Origin: Hyphococcus sp.
Lineage (GTDB): Bacteria > Pseudomonadota > Alphaproteobacteria > Caulobacterales > Parvularculaceae
Assembly: GCA_028285645.1 (NCBI GenBank)
Contig: JANQOV010000034.1
Coordinates: forward strand, 1 to 50,063
Reading direction: 5' to 3'
Length of the DNA stretch: 50,063 nt
Each line of letters starts with the position of its first letter. The first letter of the stretch is position 1. Shown in pieces: positions 43,637-50,063 of the stretch. The translations under genes were made by a program, and so were the position numbers. The notes under the pieces are model-generated. The model had not been told where the DNA came from. It searched no databases and saw only the letters and a program-made list of their open reading frames with translations.

Positions 43637-45445
43637 ATGGGAAAATCTGTTCTTAAAAGTTCAACGCCGCTGTTGATCGTTGGCGGCATCGCCATCGTCG
43701 CGGCCGGCATTTATTATTACACCAAAAACGCGCCGATCTTCGGGGACGACGCCGCCGGCACGATTGCCGCGGCTGAGCGCTATCGCGGCGATCAGATCAG
43801 CGAGGAAGATGTAACGCTCGGCGATGAAACAGTCGCGCAAGTCATGCAGACCGACGCATTCGAAGTCATGGTCAATGATCCAAACTTCAGGGCGCTCGCA
43901 TCGGATGCAAACTTCGCAGCGCTGGCGCAACATCCGCAGGCGTTACAAGCAATGGCGAGCGCACCAGAAGCGTTTGCAGCGCTTGCAAGCCATCCACAAG
44001 CGTTTGAGGCGCTTGCCGCGAACGCGCAAGCATTTCAAGCGCTCGCCGGCAATGCAGAAGCGCAGAACGCGCAAGGCATGAATGCGCAGGCCTTTGAAGC
44101 GCTGGCGGCAAATGCTGACGCGTTCCAGGCGCTCGCATCCCAGCCGCACGCATTTGAGGCGATGGCGCGCCACCCCAATGCATTTGCTGCGCTGGCGCGG
44201 CATCCGCAAGCATTCGAAGTGATGGCGAGAAACGCAAACGCTTTTGAAGCGTATAGTCGTGACGCACAAGCTTTTGCAGCGGCGGCAGCCGATGCGCAAA
44301 GTTTTGACGCGATGGCGGGCGCTGCTGAAGCGTTCCAGGCGCTTGCGCAGGATTCAAACGCAATGCTGGCGCTCGCTGCTGACGCGCAAGCATTCAGGGC
44401 GCTTGCGTCAAACGCTGAAGCCTTTAGGGCATTGGCGTCGAATGCTGAAGCGTTCCGGGCGCTAGCGTCTAACGCGAACGCTTTTGACGCAATGGCGGCG
44501 AATGCAAACGCGTTTCAGGCTTTGGCAAGAAACCCTCAAGCCATGGCAGCGCTGGCGGCTGACGCGCGCGCGTTCGATGCAAACGCATTTAACGCCTTTG
44601 CAAGTGATGCTGCCGCGTTCCGCGCTTATGCGCGCGACGCCAACGCCTTTGCGGCGCAGGGTGTAGACGCAAACGCTTTTGATGCGCTTGCCGCAAACGC
44701 TGACGCTTTCCAGGCGATGGCGGCAGAGCCGCAGGCTTTTGCTGCGATGGCTGCGCATCCGCAAGCCTTCCAGGCGCTTGCAAGCCATCCGAATGCGTTT
44801 GCCGCGATGGCCCGTGACGCGAATGCGTTTGCGGCCTATGCAAAAGATGCAAATGCGTTCGCTGCGGCTGCGGCCGATGCTGCTTCGTTTGAAGCGATGG
44901 CGTCGAACGCTGATGCGTTCCAGGCGCTTGCGCAGGACGCAAACGCTATGCAGGCGCTCGCTGCTGACGCGCAAGCCTTTCAGGCGCTTGCATCGAATGC
45001 CGATGCGTTTAGAGCACTGGCGTCGAATGCTGACGCCTTCCAAGCGCTTGCTTCCAACGCTGAAGCTTTTCGGGCGCTCGCATCCAATGCAGATGCGTTT
45101 CGAGCACTAGCTCAGAACCCAAATGCGCTTGCTGTCATGGCGCGCCACCCGCAGGCGTTTGCTGCGATGGCGTCGAATGCAAATGCGTTCCAAGCGCTAG
45201 CAAGTGATGCAAACGCCTTTAACGCGTTTGCGTCGAATGCAAATGCATTCCAGGCGCTTGCCTCGAATGCAGACGCCTTCCAAGCGCTTGCGTCTAACGC
45301 GAATGCATTCCAGGCGCTCGCGAATCATCCGCAAGCGTTTGCAGCGCTCGCAAGCGACGCTAACTTCCAGGCGCTTGCTGCAGATGCGAACTTTGCAGCC
45401 ATGGCTGCCGACGCGAATTTCGCGGCGGCGATTCGGGAAAACTAA
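43637..45445 (+). CDS. Membrane-anchored decapeptide-repeat protein, unknown function
   Basis: The product is 602 residues. Residues 12-28 form one hydrophobic helix (LLIVGGIAIVAAGIYYY), likely an uncleaved anchor. After a short acidic linker, residues about 71-598 are roughly 53 tandem units of ten residues with the form A-x-[N/D/H]-[A/P]-x-A-F-x-A-[L/M], for example ASNADAFQAL. Phe and Leu stand three apart, then seven. That does not fit pentapeptide repeats (five/five) and suggests an Ala-packed helical solenoid or rod. The terminal units are nine residues (ASDANFAAL, AADANFAAM), like caps. There is no Cys and no catalytic motif. AAGGAGGT gives a strong start and a strong terminator follows. 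I do not recognise the family. Confidence 0.9.
   Translation: MGKSVLKSSTPLLIVGGIAIVAAGIYYYTKNAPIFGDDAAGTIAAAERYRGDQISEEDVTLGDETVAQVMQTDAFEVMVNDPNFRALASDANFAALAQHPQALQAMASAPEAFAALASHPQAFEALAANAQAFQALAGNAEAQNAQGMNAQAFEALAANADAFQALASQPHAFEAMARHPNAFAALARHPQAFEVMARNANAFEAYSRDAQAFAAAAADAQSFDAMAGAAEAFQALAQDSNAMLALAADAQAFRALASNAEAFRALASNAEAFRALASNANAFDAMAANANAFQALARNPQAMAALAADARAFDANAFNAFASDAAAFRAYARDANAFAAQGVDANAFDALAANADAFQAMAAEPQAFAAMAAHPQAFQALASHPNAFAAMARDANAFAAYAKDANAFAAAAADAASFEAMASNADAFQALAQDANAMQALAADAQAFQALASNADAFRALASNADAFQALASNAEAFRALASNADAFRALAQNPNALAVMARHPQAFAAMASNANAFQALASDANAFNAFASNANAFQALASNADAFQALASNANAFQALANHPQAFAALASDANFQALAADANFAAMAADANFAAAIREN
43847..45430 (+). repeat. Array of about 53 coding 30-bp repeats
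   Basis: The array codes the decapeptide units described for the gene. Most units are 30 bp; the first few and last three are 27 bp. A half-unit slip (15 residues, AADARAF-DANAFNAF) and one irregular 20-residue pair (AGNAEAQNAQ-GMNAQAFEAL) break the period. A ten-unit block near residues 195-300 is repeated 195 residues later. Confidence 0.9.
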
Positions 45446-45462
45446 AATACGAATCACCAAGC

Positions 45463-45498
45463 AAAAGCCGCCAAACTGAACAGTTTGGCGGCTTTTTT
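45463..45498 (+). terminator. Strong intrinsic terminator
   Basis: AGCCGCCAAAC pairs with GTTTGGCGGCT around a short loop, followed by TTTTTT. The A-run before the stem makes it potentially bidirectional. It separates the repeat-protein gene from the next gene. Confidence 0.92.
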
Positions 45499-45565
45499 GT
45501 TTGCTCGAATTTGCGGCGAATAACGCTATACTAGCATTGGAGAGCATAAGGCGGGGGGTAGTCAA

Positions 45566-48499
45566 ATGCGGGATTTTATGGCGGCCGGGCTGTGTGCGGC
45601 GTTGCTCGCTGGCGGCGCCAATGCTCAATCCTTCGAAATGGATCTGCAAGAGTCCGATGATTTGCGGCTCTTATATTTTGATCCGCCCCAGACCTATTTG
45701 ACGCCCCATGTCACGCGCAGCTTTTACAATTCCCTTGAATTTCAGGAAGAGACATTCAACTGGGAGCCGTGGGACAAAACCACGGTCTTGTTAAAAGATT
45801 TCTCCGACTACGGAAATGCCGCGGCGCGGTCATCGCCGAACAGCGCAATGATGATTGATGTCGCCCCGCTTAGCAGGACATTTGAGACATTTACGGCCAG
45901 CGAGCGCGTTTATTCTTTGATGAATCACGAGCTGGTTCATGTCGCGACCATGGATGTCTGGAACAAGCGCGATCGTTTTTGGCGCAAGGTCTTCCGCGGC
46001 AAACCGATGCCGGAGCAAGACCACCCGGAAACCATTCTCTATAACTTCCTAACAACGCCGCGCGTCAACGTACCGCGCTGGTGGCTTGAAGGCTCGGCCG
46101 TGTTCATGGAAACCTGGATGGCTGGCGGCAACGGCCGCGCCCAGGGCGCTTATGACGAAATGGTTTTCCGTTCCATGGTGCGCGATGACGCGCATTTTTA
46201 TTCGGCACTCGGTCTCGTATCGGAAGGGACGAAAGTTGACTTTCAAGGCGGCGTCAACGCGTATCTTTATGGCACGCGGTTTTTTAACTACCTTGCGCTC
46301 GCGTATTCGCCAGAGAAAGTCGTTGAATGGCTGTCGCGCGGCGAAGATTCGAAAGCCTATTATTCAGCGCATTTCAAACACGTCTTTAAACGCAAGCTGA
46401 CCGATGTTTGGGATGAGTGGATTGACTGGGAAAAAGAGTTTCAGCGCGAAAACCTCAAGTCGGTGCGGCAGTTTCCCGTCACGCAAACCGAACGGCTCAT
46501 TCCGCGTGCTGTTGGTTCCGTCTCGCGCGCATACTTAAATCCGCAAACGAACAGTCTTATTGGCGCGTTCCGATATCCCGGCGTGGTCGCCCACATAGGC
46601 GATCTTTCCTTGCGGGATGGCGAGATCAGGCGCCTTAAAGATATCAAAGGACCGATGCTCTACCGCGTCACGTCCCTTGCGTATGATCCCGACAGCAATA
46701 CGGCCTGGTACACAACCGATAACTACAAGTTCCGCGACATCATTGAGCTCGATGTTGCAACCGGCAAGACCACAATGCGCATCAAGGACGGGCGGATCGG
46801 CGATCTTGTATTCAACAAGGCGGATAAGTCTTTATGGGGCGTGCGGCATTTAAACGGTTATCCCACATTGGTGCGCATTCCAGCGCCTTATGACAAATGG
46901 AACCAGGTGCACACCTTTCCCTATGGTGGCGATCTTTATGATCTCGACATCTCGCCGGACGGAAAACTCCTCGCCATGACCATGGGCCAGATTAACGGCG
47001 ACCAGATCTTACGCATCTATCGCATTGAAGACTTGCTGAACAAAAAGTTCGAAGCCGTTGCGAGTTATTCGCCGGGGCTCGCCACGCCTGAAGGCGCCGC
47101 CTTTTCACCGGACGGCAAATATGTGTTCGGCAGCTCTTACTACACCGGCGTTTCAAACATTTTCCGTTTAGAGGTTGCGACCAGCGATATTGAAGTCGTT
47201 TCAAACGCGGAAACCGGGTTCTTTCGGCCCATCCCGATGCCCGACGGTTCGCTCATTGTTTTCGAATATACAGGCCGGGGCTTTACGCCTGTGCGGATTG
47301 ATCCCAAACCGCTGCAAAATGTCGGCGCCGTTAAGTTCTTGGGCACAGAGGTCGTTAAAAAACACCCCATTGTCAAAGAATGGTCTGTCGGTTCGCCAAT
47401 GAGCATCGACCTTAATGAAATCGAGCGCGAGCAGTCAAAATACAAACCGCGTCGAAAGATCGGACTTGGCTCCGCTTATCCAGTGATTGAAGGCTACAAA
47501 GATGGCGTTGCGTTTGGGTATCACTTCAATTTCGAAGACCCGATGCAGTTCACCCAATTTGACGTCACGTTGTCCTGGTCAGCGACCGGCGATGTTGCGG
47601 GCGGCGAACGTTTCCATGCTGATGTCCAATATAAAGGCATCAACTGGCACGCCCGCTACTGGCACAATGATGCGGATTTTTACGATCTCTTCGGGCCAAC
47701 GAAACGCGCGCGCAGGGGCGACGCGTTCCTTCTGGGCTACAAGAAAGCCGTGATTTACGATTCGCCGCGGGAGCTCACCTTTACCGCTGATGTCGGATAT
47801 TATACCGGCCTTGATACGCTGCCGGCGAACCAGAACGTTCAAATCGCGTTTGATGAAATTTTCTCCGGGAAAGTTGGCCTTCGCTACACAAACACCAGAA
47901 AGTCCCTCGGCAGCGTTGATCACGAGAAGGGTTGGCGTTGGGACGTTGCCGCCAGCGTCGACCGGGCGTCGGGACTGACAGCAACGAAGCTGCGCGGCGG
48001 CGTTGATTTCGGGTTTGCGTTGCCGATCAAGAACTCTTCGTTCTGGTTTTATAACGCAGCTGGCATTTCGACCGGCGACGACATCAATCCCCTTGCGAGT
48101 TATTATTTCGGCGGCTTTAAAAACAACTATGTGGATGACGGCGAGGTTAAGCGATACCGCGAATATCACACCTTTCCCGGCTTTGATATTGATGAGATCC
48201 CTGCGCAGGATTTCATAAAATCCGTTGCCGAGTGGAACCTGCCGCCGGTGCGGTTTGAAGAAATCGGCGTGCCAAGTTTATTTCTCGGGTCAGCGCGACC
48301 GGCAATTTTTGGCGGCGTCCTTTTTGCAGAGCCGGGCGGCGCTGCGGACAGAACCGTTTATTCTGTTGGCGGGCAGGTCGATTTCAACTTCACCTTTGTT
48401 CATCGCTTGCCGATGACGTTGTCGGTTGGATATGCGTCAGGTTTCGAAAGCGGCGCCGACCGTTCCGACGAAGTTCTCGTGTCGCTGAAAATTATGTAG
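45566..48499 (+). CDS. Predicted gluzincin metallopeptidase / beta-propeller / outer-membrane barrel protein
   Basis: The product is 977 residues with a signal peptide (cleavage near GANAQ). The zinc motif HELVH is at residues 121-125, and WWLEGSAVF with Glu175 fits the third ligand, as in gluzincins. Residues about 310-620 hold TolB/WD40-like propeller repeats (YDLDISPDGKLLAMTMG, GAAFSPDGKYVFGSS). Residues about 640-977 are amphipathic strands like an Omp85 or surface-antigen barrel, ending VSLKIM. The ATG at 45566 is preceded by a GGGGGGT stretch. The combination suggests a self-anchored surface or periplasmic peptidase with a binding propeller. The substrate is unknown. It has its own promoter after the terminator. 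Confidence 0.8.
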   Translation: MRDFMAAGLCAALLAGGANAQSFEMDLQESDDLRLLYFDPPQTYLTPHVTRSFYNSLEFQEETFNWEPWDKTTVLLKDFSDYGNAAARSSPNSAMMIDVAPLSRTFETFTASERVYSLMNHELVHVATMDVWNKRDRFWRKVFRGKPMPEQDHPETILYNFLTTPRVNVPRWWLEGSAVFMETWMAGGNGRAQGAYDEMVFRSMVRDDAHFYSALGLVSEGTKVDFQGGVNAYLYGTRFFNYLALAYSPEKVVEWLSRGEDSKAYYSAHFKHVFKRKLTDVWDEWIDWEKEFQRENLKSVRQFPVTQTERLIPRAVGSVSRAYLNPQTNSLIGAFRYPGVVAHIGDLSLRDGEIRRLKDIKGPMLYRVTSLAYDPDSNTAWYTTDNYKFRDIIELDVATGKTTMRIKDGRIGDLVFNKADKSLWGVRHLNGYPTLVRIPAPYDKWNQVHTFPYGGDLYDLDISPDGKLLAMTMGQINGDQILRIYRIEDLLNKKFEAVASYSPGLATPEGAAFSPDGKYVFGSSYYTGVSNIFRLEVATSDIEVVSNAETGFFRPIPMPDGSLIVFEYTGRGFTPVRIDPKPLQNVGAVKFLGTEVVKKHPIVKEWSVGSPMSIDLNEIEREQSKYKPRRKIGLGSAYPVIEGYKDGVAFGYHFNFEDPMQFTQFDVTLSWSATGDVAGGERFHADVQYKGINWHARYWHNDADFYDLFGPTKRARRGDAFLLGYKKAVIYDSPRELTFTADVGYYTGLDTLPANQNVQIAFDEIFSGKVGLRYTNTRKSLGSVDHEKGWRWDVAASVDRASGLTATKLRGGVDFGFALPIKNSSFWFYNAAGISTGDDINPLASYYFGGFKNNYVDDGEVKRYREYHTFPGFDIDEIPAQDFIKSVAEWNLPPVRFEEIGVPSLFLGSARPAIFGGVLFAEPGGAADRTVYSVGGQVDFNFTFVHRLPMTLSVGYASGFESGADRSDEVLVSLKIM

Positions 48500-48543
48500 C
48501 AACTGGCATTACTGTTGGCGATGGAAGACTCGTTTCCGTGAGC

Positions 48544-50063
48544 CTAGTCGTCTGCCGCGACGATATTCATCAATAGCGAATCGGCCGCCACTTGAACGCC
48601 GGGTTCAAAATGCACCGCTTCAATCTCGCCATCGATATCGGCCATAAGTTCGTGCTGCATTTTCATCGCTTCAAGGACGGCCAGCTTGTCGCCTTTTTTC
48701 ACCGCGTCGCCGGCCTTCACGAAAACATCGAGCAGCATGCCGTGCATAGGCGCGGCGACCGCGCCGGCGCCGGCGCTGTCGCGGGCTGAGGCGATGACGC
48801 CATTCAAGTTGACGAGCTCGAAAGCGCGGCCGCCTATAGAAAATTGAATGGTCTGTCCTGACGAGTCGCGCCGCGGATGATTGAAATGGATTTCGATGCG
48901 GACGCCCTCGATCGCCAGAACGGCTTCATAGTTTTTAGCGCGCAGGAGTTCGATCGAGAACGCGGTATCGCCATCAGCGGCTGAAAACGTCTGCTCCGCC
49001 TGCGGCGTTATCGTGATCGTGGTTTCATCATCTCCATAAGAAAATCGATAAGGGACCGACAAAGGCGTGGCACTCGACCAGTTCAATATTGTTGGTGAAA
49101 CGCCAATGGCGTTGCCTGCAGCGGCATCGCGGCCAAGCACATAAAGCAGGACAGCGCCGATTGCAGCGTCTCGCGAGGCAAGGGGCGAAGGACTAAGGTC
49201 TTCCGGCGAAAAGCTCTGTTCGATAAACGCTGTTGTTGCCTCTCCCGATACAAAGAGCGGGCGTTCCAACGCTTCAATCAGAAAGGCAGTGTTGGTTGTC
49301 ACGCCAAACAACGCTGTATCGCAAAGGCCGGCGACAAGTTTGCGGCGCGCCTCGTCGCGGGTTGCGCCATGAGCGATGACTTTCGCAAGCATGGGATCGT
49401 AAAACGGCGACACCTCGCCGCCGGTTTCAACGCCGGCGTCAATGCGGACGCCATCGCCGACCGTCGGCCGCCACAGGTCGACAGGCCCCGTTGCCGGCAG
49501 AAAATCCTGAGACGGATCTTCTGCGTAAAGCCGCGCTTCAATGGCGTGACCCTCCAGCGCTATATCAGATTGCTCAAGTCCCAGCGGTTCGCCCGAAGCG
49601 ACGCGAATTTGCAGGGCGACAAGATCAAGCCCCGTCACCATTTCCGTTACCGGGTGTTCAACCTGCAGGCGAGTGTTCATCTCAAGAAAATAGAACGCAC
49701 CATTCGCATCGAGCAGGAATTCAACAGTGCCGGCGCCGACATAATTGATGTCTTGTGCGGCTTTCACCGCCGCTGCGCCCATTTTTTCCCGCAAGTCGGG
49801 CGTCATCACAGGGCAGGGCGCTTCTTCAATGACTTTCTGATGGCGTCTTTGTACAGAGCAATCTCGCTCGCCAAGATGGATTGTCGCGCCGAACTTGTCC
49901 GCGAACACTTGTATTTCAACATGGCGCGGCTCGATGATGGCGCGCTCGAGGATTAAGTCGCCGGAGCCGAACGCGTTTTCCGCTTCGCTGCGCGCCAGTC
50001 TGATGGCGTCGGGCGGCGGCGGGCGCGGCATGCGCCTTGTCCATGACGCGACTAGCCTGCCCG
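48544..50063 (-). CDS. Biotin-dependent acyl-CoA carboxylase alpha subunit (MCC/PCC-like), 5' truncated and disrupted at window end
   Basis: About 490 reliable residues are present: the ATP-grasp part with EPRHVEIQVFAD, HLGERDCSVQRRHQK, EEAP, FLEMNTRLQVEHPVTE and ARLYAEDP, a middle domain, and a C-terminal biotinyl domain with LEAMKMQHEL carrying the biotin Lys. The length and domain order fit methylcrotonyl- or propionyl-CoA carboxylase alpha subunits; the acyl group is not certain. Upstream of codon DAIRLARSEA (near 50002-50010) the minus frame reads RRMPRPPPP, foreign to the family. The expected GGGGRGMRLVHDATSLP is instead on the plus strand at 50011-50063. The last 53 bases are therefore inverted relative to the gene. 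The frame remains open to the window end. Confidence 0.88.
   Translation of the reverse strand, partial: GRLVASWTRRMPRPPPPDAIRLARSEAENAFGSGDLILERAIIEPRHVEIQVFADKFGATIHLGERDCSVQRRHQKVIEEAPCPVMTPDLREKMGAAAVKAAQDINYVGAGTVEFLLDANGAFYFLEMNTRLQVEHPVTEMVTGLDLVALQIRVASGEPLGLEQSDIALEGHAIEARLYAEDPSQDFLPATGPVDLWRPTVGDGVRIDAGVETGGEVSPFYDPMLAKVIAHGATRDEARRKLVAGLCDTALFGVTTNTAFLIEALERPLFVSGEATTAFIEQSFSPEDLSPSPLASRDAAIGAVLLYVLGRDAAAGNAIGVSPTILNWSSATPLSVPYRFSYGDDETTITITPQAEQTFSAADGDTAFSIELLRAKNYEAVLAIEGVRIEIHFNHPRRDSSGQTIQFSIGGRAFELVNLNGVIASARDSAGAGAVAAPMHGMLLDVFVKAGDAVKKGDKLAVLEAMKMQHELMADIDGEIEAVHFEPGVQVAADSLLMNIVAADD

Noticed and set aside
44462-45043. A 193-codon minus-strand frame and several other long frames over the repeat array
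   Set aside because: The periodic DNA keeps all frames open in a repeat-driven way. Only the plus frame has an anchor helix, a strong ribosome-binding site and a terminator.

Overview
The window reads as chromosomal DNA of an alphaproteobacterium. The evidence is Caulobacterales/Parvularculales-like gene content (TonB receptors, exported peptidases, DUF839/PhoX, paired NarK transporters), moderately high GC and a Crp/Fnr-type regulator. The exact genus cannot be fixed from sequence alone. No rRNA, tRNA, CRISPR array, insertion sequence or phage gene was found.

Region 1 (1-28 kb) looks like a metal-starvation (probably zinc) and peptide-scavenging region. It opens with the 3' end of a TonB-dependent receptor, an exported M28 peptidase, a large BNR/VPS10-like propeller protein and a methyltransferase. 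Then comes a compact four-gene operon on the minus strand (LolD-like ATPase, FtsX-type permease, DUF3299 protein, His/Asp-rich DUF2796/ZrgA protein) that resembles the Zrg zinc-uptake system. It is divergent from a DUF1826 gene. Next are an M28 lipoprotein, an M3 oligopeptidase, a HupE/UreJ-like membrane protein and a ZIP transporter. A six-gene operon follows: MerC-like protein, Tat-exported class V aminotransferase, ABC ATPase, two DUF3526 permeases and a DUF418 protein. PhoX alkaline phosphatase and gamma-glutamyltransferase end the region. A 13-bp palindrome of the form GTGAT-NGT-ATCAC, similar to Zur boxes, lies upstream of the zrg/DUF1826 pair, the M3 peptidase, the MerC operon and, in an altered copy, phoX. 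The phoX copy sits in an 84-bp ungapped duplicate of the zrg/DUF1826 intergenic region, joined to a broken piece of the M28 gene. PhoX is a Ca/Fe enzyme, so placing it under a zinc-starvation promoter would be a sensible swap for zinc-dependent PhoA.

Region 2 (28-43.3 kb) is for respiration. A DUF4212/sodium:solute symporter pair and a Crp/Fnr-family regulator are read leftward. Divergently, narK1-narK2-narGHJI runs rightward, followed closely by an outer-membrane porin and a hemerythrin. An FNR-like box lies between the regulator and narK1.

Region 3 (43.3-50 kb) holds a membrane-anchored protein made almost entirely of about 53 decapeptide repeats, behind a near-perfect CRP-type palindrome and closed by a strong terminator. 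This is the best candidate for something undescribed. Next is an unusual predicted metallopeptidase/beta-propeller/outer-membrane-barrel protein. Last is the 3' part of a biotin-dependent carboxylase alpha subunit, whose ATP-grasp glycine loop is on the wrong strand in the final 53 bases. That suggests a micro-inversion or a fold-back artefact at a contig end.
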